Below, piece by piece: positions 45,811-52,105 of a stretch of DNA of 52,105 nt. Position numbers and translations under genes: made by a program. The DNA is from Betaproteobacteria bacterium (lineage in GTDB: Bacteria > Pseudomonadota > Gammaproteobacteria > Burkholderiales > Ferrovaceae), in NCBI GenBank assembly GCA_028866015.1, contig JAGWIW010000012.1, forward strand, positions 1-52,105. Direction: 5' to 3'. Under the pieces are notes generated by a model. It was given only the letters and a program-made list of their open reading frames with translations, ran no database searches and was not told the origin of the DNA. Within the stretch, counting starts at the first letter, position 1, and every line of letters starts with the position of its first letter.

Positions 45811-45918
45811 GATGGCGGCTCCGTAAGGCATGCGGCAGATTGATGATGCCATGTTAAGTGATTTTGGGAGGCAGATGATTGCGTTTTTGCGATTAAACCC
45901 ACTTGTTTTGGCATTTAA

Positions 45919-45948
45919 TTGTTTTAATTAAAACGTTTAAGGCATAAT
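45919..45948 (+). promoter_or_regulatory. Candidate promoter of the Lrp-type gene
   Basis: TTGTTT (45919-45924) and CATAAT (45943-45948) are 18 nt apart, in the AT-rich leuA/lrp divergent spacer. The ATG follows 31 nt after the -10. Confidence 0.45.
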
Positions 45949-45953
45949 ATGCC
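45922..45953. promoter_or_regulatory. AT-rich palindromes, possible Lrp-type operator
   Basis: TTTTAATTAAAA (45922-45933) is a perfect palindrome, and GGCATAATATGCC (45941-45953) is an inverted repeat over the -10. Lrp/AsnC proteins bind AT-rich imperfect palindromes, so autoregulation and control of leuA are possible; no footprint-like consensus was tested. Confidence 0.35.
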
Positions 45954-45979
45954 TGCTGTTAACCCATAGGGGCAATATC

Positions 45980-46447
45980 ATGGAAATCGACCGCCTGGAC
46001 CAGCGCATTCTTGAAGTGCTGCAGCAGGAAGGCCGGCTCAGCAACCAGGATCTTGCCGACCGTGTCGGGCTTTCGCCCTCCCCCTGCCTGCGCCGGGTGC
46101 GGGCCCTGGAAGAAGCCGGCATCATCACAGGCTACCGCGCTCAGGTGGACCCCAAGGCACTGGGCCTGACCCTGATGGCCCTCATCCACATTTCCATGGA
46201 CCAGCATACGCCCGAGCGTTTCCGCCATTTTGAAACCGCTGTGGCCAAAATCCCGGAAGTGGTGGAATGCCTGCTCATCACCGGACAGACGGCTGACTAC
46301 CAGCTCAAGGTGGTGGTGCGGGACATGGAGGGCTACCAGGAACTGCTCCTCAACCGCATCACCCAGATCAAGGGCGTCACTGGCGTGCATTCCAGCTTCG
46401 TGCTGCGCCAGGTGGTGGAGCGGACGGCACTGCCCGTGGGCGTATAA
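45980..46447 (+). CDS. Lrp/AsnC family transcriptional regulator
   Basis: A 155-residue regulator. The N-terminal helix-turn-helix is LDQRILEVLQQEGRLSNQDLADRVGLSPSPCLRRVRAL, and the C-terminal RAM ligand-binding domain follows with VVECLLITGQTADYQLKVVVRD and HSSFVLRQV. Lrp-type proteins sense amino acids. Its divergent position to leuA points to control of leucine synthesis. The start is 16 nt after the promoter-proximal palindrome, with GGGGCA upstream. Confidence 0.9.
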   Translation: MEIDRLDQRILEVLQQEGRLSNQDLADRVGLSPSPCLRRVRALEEAGIITGYRAQVDPKALGLTLMALIHISMDQHTPERFRHFETAVAKIPEVVECLLITGQTADYQLKVVVRDMEGYQELLLNRITQIKGVTGVHSSFVLRQVVERTALPVGV

Positions 46448-46475
46448 TGGGCCGCCCTTCCGATGGAGAACGTCC

Positions 46476-46919
46476 ATGAAACGCATCGCCCTCCTTTTCG
46501 CCACCCTGCTCCTGGGGCTTTTTGCCATGACCGCCCCGGCAGCCGAACTGTCTCCCGTGGGCGTGTGGCGCACCTTCGATGACGAAGACGGCAAGGCCGC
46601 CTCGCTGGTGCGCATCGACAGCCTGGGGGGAATTCTGGAAGGCCGGGTGGTGCGCATCCTGCCGCGCCCGGGCCATCCGGTGGACGCCCGCTGCGACGAA
46701 TGCAGCGGCGCACGCAAAGGCCAGCCGGTGACCGGCATGGTGATTCTGTGGGGCATGAAGCAGGATGGTGATGAATATGATGGCGGGGAAATCCTCGATC
46801 CGCACAACGGGCGCATTTACCGCTGCAAGATGAAAGTCAAAGGCAACACCCTGGAAGTGCGGGGTTACCTGGGGATTTCGCTGTTCGGCCGGAGCCAGAC
46901 CTGGGTGCGTGAACCCTGA
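46476..46919 (+). CDS. DUF2147 family exported protein
   Basis: A 147-residue protein with a cleavable signal peptide (RIALLFATLLLGLFAMTAPAA, cleaving near residue 23). The mature part starts SPVGVWRTFDDEDGKAASLVRI and has GVWxTID-like strands of a lipocalin-type beta fold; KMKVKGNTLEVRGYLGISLFGRSQTW at the end is the DUF2147 hallmark. Two cysteines (CDEC) could form a disulfide. Function unknown. GGAGA lies before the ATG. Its TGA overlaps the start of yaeQ by one base. Confidence 0.85.
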   Translation: MKRIALLFATLLLGLFAMTAPAAELSPVGVWRTFDDEDGKAASLVRIDSLGGILEGRVVRILPRPGHPVDARCDECSGARKGQPVTGMVILWGMKQDGDEYDGGEILDPHNGRIYRCKMKVKGNTLEVRGYLGISLFGRSQTWVREP

Positions 46920-47458
46920 TGGCTGAAAAATCCACCATCTTCAAGGCCAACCTGCAGGTGGCCGACATGGACCGCGCCTACTATCAGGAGCACGCCCTGG
47001 TGCTGGCACGCCATCCTTCAGAAACCAACGAACGCCTGATGGTGCGGATACTGGCCTTTGCCCTCAACGCCCATGAACGCCTGGCTTTTGGCCGGGGACT
47101 CAGCACCGAAGATGAAGCCGACCTGTTCCTGAACGACCTGACCGGCGCCCCCCTCCTGTGGATCGACGTGGGGCTGCCCGACGAGCGGCTCATCCGAAAG
47201 GCCTGCAACCGCGCCGAGCAGGTGATGGTGTACTGCTACGGTGGCCGCACAGCCGATGTCTGGATCAAGCAGAATCTGGGCACCCTGGGAAAATACAGGA
47301 ACCTGACGGTGATCAACCTGTCGCAGGAATCCACCAAGGCCCTGGTGGAGCTGGTACAGCCTTCCATGAAACTTCACTGCACCATCCAGGACGGCCAAGT
47401 CTGGCTGAGCAACGGGGAACAGAGCGTGCAGGTTGAACAGCAGGCCGTGCTCCGCTAG
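46919..47458 (+). CDS. yaeQ: YaeQ family protein
   Basis: A 179-residue protein matching the YaeQ family by MAEKSTIFKANLQVADMDR at the start, ARHPSETNERLMVRILAFALNA in the first third and RKACNRAEQVMVYCYGG in the middle. It has a PD-(D/E)XK-like fold known in this family; the catalytic residues E-x-n-D are consistent, but no substrate is established. It is translationally coupled to the DUF2147 gene by the TGATG overlap. Confidence 0.88.
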   Translation: MAEKSTIFKANLQVADMDRAYYQEHALVLARHPSETNERLMVRILAFALNAHERLAFGRGLSTEDEADLFLNDLTGAPLLWIDVGLPDERLIRKACNRAEQVMVYCYGGRTADVWIKQNLGTLGKYRNLTVINLSQESTKALVELVQPSMKLHCTIQDGQVWLSNGEQSVQVEQQAVLR

Positions 47459-47515
47459 GTTTCAGAAAACCTTTGCACACGCTGCTGGAAGCGGGTGGTG
47501 CCCGCTTACCGACAA

Positions 47516-47543
47516 TTGCTTGCACAGCGTAAACCATTAAAAT
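47516..47543 (+). promoter_or_regulatory. Candidate promoter of the small lipoprotein gene
   Basis: TTGCTT (47516-47521) and TAAAAT (47538-47543) are 16 nt apart, about 27 nt before the GTG start. This suggests that the lipoprotein gene is transcribed separately from yaeQ. Confidence 0.5.
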
Positions 47544-47569
47544 GTAGCAAGCGTCCACCGGAGAAAGTC

Positions 47570-47785
47570 GTGCCCTCATTCTTTTCGCGCATCCCGGCCG
47601 GTATCGTCCTGGCCTTGCTCACCGCCTCCTGTTCCACCGAAATGGCCTACAACATGGGCCAGAGCTGGCAGCGAAACCAGTGCGAAAAAATACCCGACCA
47701 GGGCCAGCGCCAGCAATGCCTGGACAAACTGAACGTGGGCTACGACCAATACCAAAAGCAGACTTCGGGCACCGAGCCGAAGTGA
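47570..47785 (+). CDS. Small predicted lipoprotein
   Basis: A 71-residue product from a GTG with GGAGA upstream. Residues 1-21 form a signal ending in the lipobox LTASC, so the mature protein would start at Cys and be anchored to a membrane by lipid. The remainder is polar, with C-x-n-C (RNQCEKIPDQGQRQQCLDKL), compatible with a disulfide, and ends in a Tyr/Gln-rich tail. A longer frame from 47495 exists, but it would put non-signal sequence in front. I know of short proteobacterial lipoproteins of this kind but not of a function. Confidence 0.7.
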   Translation: MPSFFSRIPAGIVLALLTASCSTEMAYNMGQSWQRNQCEKIPDQGQRQQCLDKLNVGYDQYQKQTSGTEPK

Positions 47786-47800
47786 AGTCCCGATTTCGGC

Positions 47801-47828
47801 ACAGGTTCGAATCCCGTCTGCAGGGCCA
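47801..47828 (+). other. tRNA 3'-end-like stretch (T-arm, acceptor strand, CCA)
   Basis: The 28 nt read ACAGG-TTCGAAT-CCCGT, then 7 nt CTGCAGG, then G and CCA. That is the layout of the T-arm and 3' acceptor strand of a tRNA, with one mismatch in the stem. No matching CCTGCAG 5' strand or D/anticodon arms are seen upstream, so it is not a tRNA gene. It lies in the 115-nt spacer between the lipoprotein gene and nrdB. Confidence 0.3.
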
Positions 47829-47900
47829 AGAGGGAAGAAAGGAACAGGCTCTGCAGCCATTCCTGACCGCCAACCCGCCTTCAGCCCGGACGCCACCCGG

Positions 47901-48926
47901 TCAATCCCATGACAACGCTCCGCCCGTCTGGTATTCCGTCACCCTCGTTTCAAAAAAGTTTTTCTCCTTTCGCAAATTAGCCTGTTCATCAAGCCAGTTC
48001 AGGGCGCTTTCCGCCCCCGGGAATGGTTCCGCCAGTCCCAGCTGCCGGGCCCTGCGGTTGGCGACGAAGCGGAACTGGGCCACATGGACATCCGCGTTGT
48101 ATCCCAGGATGCGTTCGCGCAGCACGTAGCCGGCATACGCCTCTTCAGCCGCGGCGGATTCCTCCCACAAGTGCTTCACGGCATTCGGGTCCAGCTGAAG
48201 CTGTTCTTCCTGGATCAGGGTGCGAACCACGCGAATGCCAAAGGCGCAGTGCAGCACCTCATCGCGCATGATGTACTGAAGCTGTTCTGCCGTTCCTTTC
48301 ATCAGGCCGCGGCGCTGCAAGGAAAAAATGGGCGAGAACCCGTTGTAGAACCAGCAGCCTTCAAAAATCCCCGCAAAGAACAGGTAAGACAGGGCGAACT
48401 CCTGGAGGTTGTCCCTGTCGGTGAGATCAAAGTCCGACCGCATCACCCGCTCAAGGCGTTGGTTGGCCAACTGGATCTTGCCGTAGATTTCCGGAATGAC
48501 CCGGTAGCGGTTGTAAATTTCCTGCTGGTCCAGCCCCAGGCTTTCAATGCAGTGCTGGTAGGTCCAGGTGTGCAGGGCCTCCTCGTACACTTGCCGCGCC
48601 TGGTAGATCTGCAGTTCCGGCGCCGTCATTTTTTCCATGACCGCCAGACCGATGTTGCGCATGGCCAGGATGTCCGACGTGGTGAGATACGCCAGGACGT
48701 TCTCGAACACATGCCGTTCGGCTGCAGTCAGCTTGTGATGGTAATCGTGGACATCCTGCGCCATGGAAATTTCAAGGGGCGTCCAGTGGTTGCGGTTTGC
48801 GTTGAGGAAGAATTCCCATGCCCAGGGGTATTTGAACGGCGCGAGCTGATTGATGTCCGTGCGGGCATTCACGATGCGCTTGTCGTTCACATTGACCGGA
48901 GCCAGAGAGCGAATGATGGCATTCAT
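47901..48926 (-). CDS. nrdB: Class I ribonucleotide reductase, beta subunit NrdB
   Basis: A 341-residue metal-radical subunit. The radical tyrosine is kept: HTWTYQH contains Y123, aligned with Y122 of E. coli. Metal ligands are seen at TSD (Asp), EEALH (Glu, His), IFEGCWFY (Glu) and RDEVLH (Glu, His). It feeds the radical to NrdA for deoxyribonucleotide synthesis. The start at 48926 is chosen since it overlaps the nrdA stop (ATGA); the frame extends 15 nt further into nrdA. It is encoded downstream of nrdA on the same transcript, under the cobalamin riboswitch. Confidence 0.95.
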   Translation of the reverse strand: MNAIIRSLAPVNVNDKRIVNARTDINQLAPFKYPWAWEFFLNANRNHWTPLEISMAQDVHDYHHKLTAAERHVFENVLAYLTTSDILAMRNIGLAVMEKMTAPELQIYQARQVYEEALHTWTYQHCIESLGLDQQEIYNRYRVIPEIYGKIQLANQRLERVMRSDFDLTDRDNLQEFALSYLFFAGIFEGCWFYNGFSPIFSLQRRGLMKGTAEQLQYIMRDEVLHCAFGIRVVRTLIQEEQLQLDPNAVKHLWEESAAAEEAYAGYVLRERILGYNADVHVAQFRFVANRRARQLGLAEPFPGAESALNWLDEQANLRKEKNFFETRVTEYQTGGALSWD

Positions 48927-51721
48927 TGGCAGGCCTCGCATTCGGGATCCAGAATCGAGCAGGCTTTCGGCAGGGGTTCTTGCCCGCTGGAAGCGGAAAC
49001 CTCGGACATGACGGGGGCGAGACTTTTCTCCATGGCGGTCGCCCCCAGGGTACGCAGGTAGTACGTGGTCTTGAGTCCCCGTGTCCAGGCCAGTCGGTAC
49101 AGTTCGTCGAGCTTCCGGCCTGATGCGCCGGCCACGTACAGGTTGAGCGACTGGGCCTGGTCAATCCATTTCTGTCGCCTGGCCGCCGCTTCCACCAGCC
49201 AGATCGGATCGATCTCAAAGGCCGTGGCATAACGGGATTTTATTTCCGCCGGAATCCGATCGATGGCACCGAGCGCGCCGTCAACATATTTGAGGTCCGA
49301 CAGCATCACGGCATCCCACAGCCCTAGGGATTTCAGGTCCTGCACCAGCGCCTCGTTCACCACCGTGAACTCCCCCGACAGATTGGATTTCACGTACAGG
49401 TTCTGGTATTCGGGCTCGATGGAGGCGGACACGCCGACGATGTTTGAAATTGTGGCTGTGGGGGCAATGGCTACACAGTTTGAGTTGCGCATCCCGTGCC
49501 GGGCAATGCGCTCCTTCAGCAAACCCCAGTCGAGCGTGACACTGCGGTCCACATCCAGGAATCCGCCCCGCGAATGTTCCAGGAGATCCAGGGATTCATG
49601 GGGCATTATGCCCTGGTCCCACAAGCTGCCCGAAAAAGTGGAATAGCGTCCGCGCTCTTCGGCCAGTTCCGTGGAAGCCCAGTAGGCGTGGTAGCAAAGC
49701 GCTTCCATGGAACGGTCGGCGAATTCCACCGCCTGCTCCGAAGCGTAGGGAATGCCCAGGCGCTGCAGGCCATTTGAAAACCCCATGAGGCCCAGGCCCA
49801 CCGGGCGGTGGCGCACATTGGCGTTGCGCGCTTTGGGGGTGGGATAAAAGTTGATGTCCACCACGTTATCCAGCAAGCGCATGGCGCTGCGAACGGTTTT
49901 TCCCAGCTTTTCTTGGTCCAGTTGCCACCCCCCTTCCACCGGAACCAGATGAGCCAGCAGGTTGACCGAACCCAAATTGCAAACGGCGGTTTCGGACGGG
50001 GAAGTATTGAGGGTGATTTCCGTACACAGGTTCGAACTGTGGATGACCCCTGCGTGTTGCTGGGGCGAACGCAGATTGCAGGCATCCTTGAAGGTGATCC
50101 AGGGGTGCCCTGTTTCAAACAGCATGGTGAGCATCCGGCGCCACAGCTGCACGGCAGTCACGCGCTTGAAAGGGGTGATCTCCCCGCGCAGGGCCCTGGC
50201 TTCACAGGCTTGATAGGCGGCCTCAAACGCTTTTCCGAACAGGTCGTGCAGCTCGGGAACGTCCACGGGCGAAAACAGGGTCCATTCGCCGTTTTCTTCC
50301 ACGCGCTTCATGAACAGGTCCGGAATCCAGTGGGCCGTGTTCATGTCGTGCGTGCGACGGCGGTCGTCCCCGGTATTTTTTCTGAGTTCGAGGAACTCCT
50401 CGATGTCCAGATGCCAGGTTTCCAGGTAGGCGCACACGGCTCCCTTGCGCTTTCCGCCCTGATTGACGGCCAACGCGGTGTCGTTGACCACCTTGAGAAA
50501 GGGGATCACCCCCTGGCTTTTGCCGTTGGTGCCCTTGATGCGGCTGCCAAGCGAGCGCACGGGAGTCCAGTCGTTGCCAAGGCCACCCGCGTATTTCTGA
50601 AGCAGGGCATTTTCCTTGATCCCCTGGTAAATGCTGTCCAGGTCATCGGAGACCGTGGTCAGGTAGCAGGATGAGAGCTGGGGGTGGCGAGTGCCACTGT
50701 TGAACAGGGTGGGCGTCGAGCTCATGAAATCGAAGGACGAGAGCAGGTTGTAAAACTCGATGGCCCGCTCTTCCCGGTTGATTTCGTTGAGCGCAAGCCC
50801 CATGGCCACCCGCATGAAAAACGTCTGCGGCAACTCGATCCGCCGCTCGTCACAGTGCAGGAAGTACCGGTCATACAACGTCTGCAGCCCCAGATAGTCG
50901 AACTGGAAATCCCGTTCCGCAACGAGGGCCTGTCCCAGTTTTTCCAGGTCGTAGTCCTTCAGGCGGGGATCGAGTAGTTCCGTCGCGACGCCTTGTTCCA
51001 CCAGCGAAGCCAGCGCTTCGGAATAGCGCTCCTTCAGGCCGTGTCCAGACACATCCTGCCCCAGCACTTCGGTCCGGATGCTGTGCAGCAGCAGGCGGGC
51101 CGCCGCCTTGTTGTAATCGGGGTCCTGTTCGATGAGCGTGCGCGCGGCCAGAACCAGTGCCTGCTGCACCGCCGCCGCTTCAACGCCGTCGTACAGGTTT
51201 TGCAGCGCGAGCCTGACAATCGCTTCCGCTTCCACACCGGCCAGCCCTTCGCAGGCCTCGCTGCAGTCCGCCTGCAACTTCCCAAGGTCGAGCGGCTGCC
51301 GCTTTCCACGAAACAGCACATGAATGGCGGCGCTGCCCTGTCCCGTCCCACTGTCCGTGGCCCCCGATGCCCTCGCCTCCGCCCGTTTCTCCCGGTACAG
51401 CACGTAGGCGCGGGCCACATCGTGTTCTCCTGACCGCATCAGGGCCAGTTCCACCTGGTCCTGGATGTCCTCGATGTGGACGGTTCCCCCTGCGGGCAGA
51501 CGGCGCGTCAGGGCCGCCACCACCGTTTCGGTGAGGCGCATGACCAGGTCGCGGGTTTTTGCGGAAGCCATCCCCTGCTGGCCTGAAACCGCCAGGAACG
51601 CCTTGGTCATCGCGGCCGCGATTTTTTCGGCCTTGAACGGAACGATGGTCCCATTGCGTCGGATCACTTCCAGACCGACGTCCGGAGAAGAAGGTGAAGC
51701 AGCAAGCTGCAGGGTTGGCAT
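48923..51721 (-). CDS. nrdA: Class I ribonucleotide reductase, alpha subunit NrdA
   Basis: A 932-residue catalytic subunit. An ATP-cone (VIRRNGTIVPFKAEKIAAAM, about 20-110) opens it and a second cone-like segment (FRGKRQPLDLGKLQADCSEAC, about 130-230) follows, as in Pseudomonas-type enzymes. Catalytic residues match E. coli NrdA: QLSSCYLTT (C225), SNLCTEITL (N437, C439, E441), AVCNLGSVNL (C462), and C-terminal CEAC for thioredoxin relay. It reduces ribonucleoside diphosphates in an oxygen-requiring, B12-independent way. The start at 51721 has AAGGAG 9 nt upstream; the frame runs further up but only through the leader. Confidence 0.95.
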   Translation of the reverse strand: MPTLQLAASPSSPDVGLEVIRRNGTIVPFKAEKIAAAMTKAFLAVSGQQGMASAKTRDLVMRLTETVVAALTRRLPAGGTVHIEDIQDQVELALMRSGEHDVARAYVLYREKRAEARASGATDSGTGQGSAAIHVLFRGKRQPLDLGKLQADCSEACEGLAGVEAEAIVRLALQNLYDGVEAAAVQQALVLAARTLIEQDPDYNKAAARLLLHSIRTEVLGQDVSGHGLKERYSEALASLVEQGVATELLDPRLKDYDLEKLGQALVAERDFQFDYLGLQTLYDRYFLHCDERRIELPQTFFMRVAMGLALNEINREERAIEFYNLLSSFDFMSSTPTLFNSGTRHPQLSSCYLTTVSDDLDSIYQGIKENALLQKYAGGLGNDWTPVRSLGSRIKGTNGKSQGVIPFLKVVNDTALAVNQGGKRKGAVCAYLETWHLDIEEFLELRKNTGDDRRRTHDMNTAHWIPDLFMKRVEENGEWTLFSPVDVPELHDLFGKAFEAAYQACEARALRGEITPFKRVTAVQLWRRMLTMLFETGHPWITFKDACNLRSPQQHAGVIHSSNLCTEITLNTSPSETAVCNLGSVNLLAHLVPVEGGWQLDQEKLGKTVRSAMRLLDNVVDINFYPTPKARNANVRHRPVGLGLMGFSNGLQRLGIPYASEQAVEFADRSMEALCYHAYWASTELAEERGRYSTFSGSLWDQGIMPHESLDLLEHSRGGFLDVDRSVTLDWGLLKERIARHGMRNSNCVAIAPTATISNIVGVSASIEPEYQNLYVKSNLSGEFTVVNEALVQDLKSLGLWDAVMLSDLKYVDGALGAIDRIPAEIKSRYATAFEIDPIWLVEAAARRQKWIDQAQSLNLYVAGASGRKLDELYRLAWTRGLKTTYYLRTLGATAMEKSLAPVMSEVSASSGQEPLPKACSILDPECEACQ

Positions 51722-51727
51722 AGGCCG

Positions 51728-51762
51728 GGTCTCCTTGGGTATTAAGCGTTGCAGGGAGAGCC
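51728..51762 (-). promoter_or_regulatory. Possible RBS-masking hairpin of the nrdA leader
   Basis: GGTCTCC (51728-51734, which contains the complement of the nrdA ribosome site AAGGAG) can pair with GGAGAGCC (51755-51762), seven pairs with one bulged base. Pairing would hide the Shine-Dalgarno sequence (51731-51736). It sits between the riboswitch aptamer and the nrdA start, as expected of a translational expression platform. This is prediction by eye. Confidence 0.45.
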
Positions 51763-51856
51763 GGATGATGGATGGGCAGGGATTGCGGAAATCCGGGAGC
51801 ACGAACTGCCATCATCGTCCCCGGAGTCACCCCGCTCCATTCAGACAATAAATTAA

Positions 51857-52036
51857 AGATGGCAGGTCTCCTGGCTTTCGGGTCTTCATCTTGCGCGGGC
51901 CTTCCCGGATTGAACCGGTGGCATGAGGAACGCAAGACTCGCCGACTACAGTTGCGGGGGCAGCTCCGGCATGGAAACAGCTTTTCGTACCGGATTCCCT
52001 ATTATCCCGACGGCTCACGCGCGTCAGGCACCATCT
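51857..52036 (-). promoter_or_regulatory. Cobalamin (B12) riboswitch controlling nrdAB
   Basis: The minus strand carries the cobalamin aptamer hallmarks: the B12-box AGCCAGGAGACCTGCC at 51861-51876, the upstream GCCACCGG with GGGAAGGC elements, and the core GGGAATCCGGT near 52000. The closing P1 helix pairs AGATGG (forward CCATCT, 52031-52036) with CCATCT (forward AGATGG, 51857-51862). The predicted transcription start (52037) lies at its 5' edge. In the known class, B12 binding shuts off the downstream genes. Confidence 0.93.
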
Positions 52037-52043
52037 GGGAGGG

Positions 52044-52074
52044 ACTATACCGCAACAAGCTGTGGTCCTGTCAA
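52044..52074 (-). promoter_or_regulatory. Promoter of nrdAB
   Basis: On the minus strand TTGACA (52069-52074) and TATAGT (52044-52049) are separated by 19 nt, slightly long for sigma-70. The predicted start at about 52037 coincides with the first base of the riboswitch. An NrdR-like box occupies the spacer between -35 and -10. Confidence 0.6.
52050..52065. promoter_or_regulatory. NrdR-box-like palindrome, promoter-proximal
   Basis: CCGCAACAAGCTGTGG occupies the spacer between -35 and -10 of nrdAB. It matches 11 of 16 positions of the sister box at 52082 and resembles the degenerate NrdR consensus acaCwAtATaTwGtgt only weakly alone. The pair, 32 bp apart, is the evidence. Confidence 0.45.
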
Positions 52075-52081
52075 CAATAAA

Positions 52082-52097
52082 ACACAACTTGTTGTGG
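52082..52097. promoter_or_regulatory. NrdR-box-like palindrome, promoter-distal
   Basis: ACACAACTTGTTGTGG lies just upstream of the -35 and matches about 12 of 16 consensus positions (ACAC at the left, TTGTG at the right). Its centre is 32 bp from that of the other box, with 16 bp between the two, which is the typical spacing of paired NrdR boxes on one DNA face. Confidence 0.55.
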
Positions 52098-52105
52098 TTA
52101 CGACC

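Noticed and set aside
45909-45925. Possible sigma-54 promoter in the leuA/lrp spacer
   Set aside because: TGGCA is present but the GC of the -12 element is missing; a sigma-70 promoter fits better.
46443-46448. Perfect TATAAT before the DUF2147 gene
   Set aside because: It is formed by the last codon and stop of the Lrp-type gene, and no -35 is present at the right distance.

Overview
The window is GC-rich, densely packed chromosomal DNA of a Gram-negative bacterium, most likely a betaproteobacterium. The case for this is a complete ubiquinone pathway branch (UbiD, UbiU, UbiV, UbiT), Bpt (aspartate/glutamate leucyltransferase), the mltD-gloB-yafS-rnhA-dnaQ neighbourhood shared with proteobacteria, and the trigger factor-ClpP-ClpX-Lon-HU-PpiD order. 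The genus cannot be named from the sequence. I see no insertion sequence, prophage, CRISPR array or defence island. This is ordinary core and near-core genome, and the most interesting signals are regulatory.

Layout. 1-4895 (minus): a cut-off cation:proton antiporter, an arginine/lysine/ornithine decarboxylase and an acyl-CoA ligase. 4928-10937: molybdenum cofactor genes (moaA divergent from mobA-moeA), then a tight plus-strand run of bpt, pyrD, a small ferredoxin, nth and a DUF1841 gene. 10934-15438: dnaQ, rnhA and yafS (minus) against gloB and mltD (plus). 15455-20878: a YejABEF-type peptide ABC importer (minus), back to back with fabI. 21719-30185 (minus): ppiD, two tRNAs, hupB, lon, clpX, clpP and tig, a protein folding and quality-control block.

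30288-34873: a five-gene branched-chain-amino-acid-type ABC importer. 34943-38853: ubiD-ubiU-ubiV-ubiT, an operon for oxygen-independent ubiquinone synthesis, preceded by an FNR-like site at promoter-appropriate spacing. 39045-44107: a PAS-GGDEF-EAL protein, an unknown membrane-anchored coiled-coil protein, a site-2 protease with CBS domains, a patatin-like protein and an FMN-binding split-barrel protein. 44113-47785: leuA divergent from an Lrp-type regulator, a DUF2147 protein, YaeQ and a small lipoprotein. 47901-52105 (minus): nrdB and nrdA with a long leader.

The strongest finding is the control region of nrdAB. A complete cobalamin riboswitch starts at the predicted transcription start, and the promoter carries two NrdR-box-like palindromes 32 bp apart. 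This suggests that the B12-independent ribonucleotide reductase is shut off by B12 as well as by the NrdR repressor, which predicts a second, B12-dependent reductase elsewhere in the genome. Further items worth checking are a candidate FNR promoter for anaerobic ubiquinone synthesis, a sigma-32-like promoter for lon inside an inverted repeat, non-canonical ATPase motifs in both Liv ATP-binding subunits, and long low-complexity tails on MltD. Promoter and site calls were made by eye; no searches were run.
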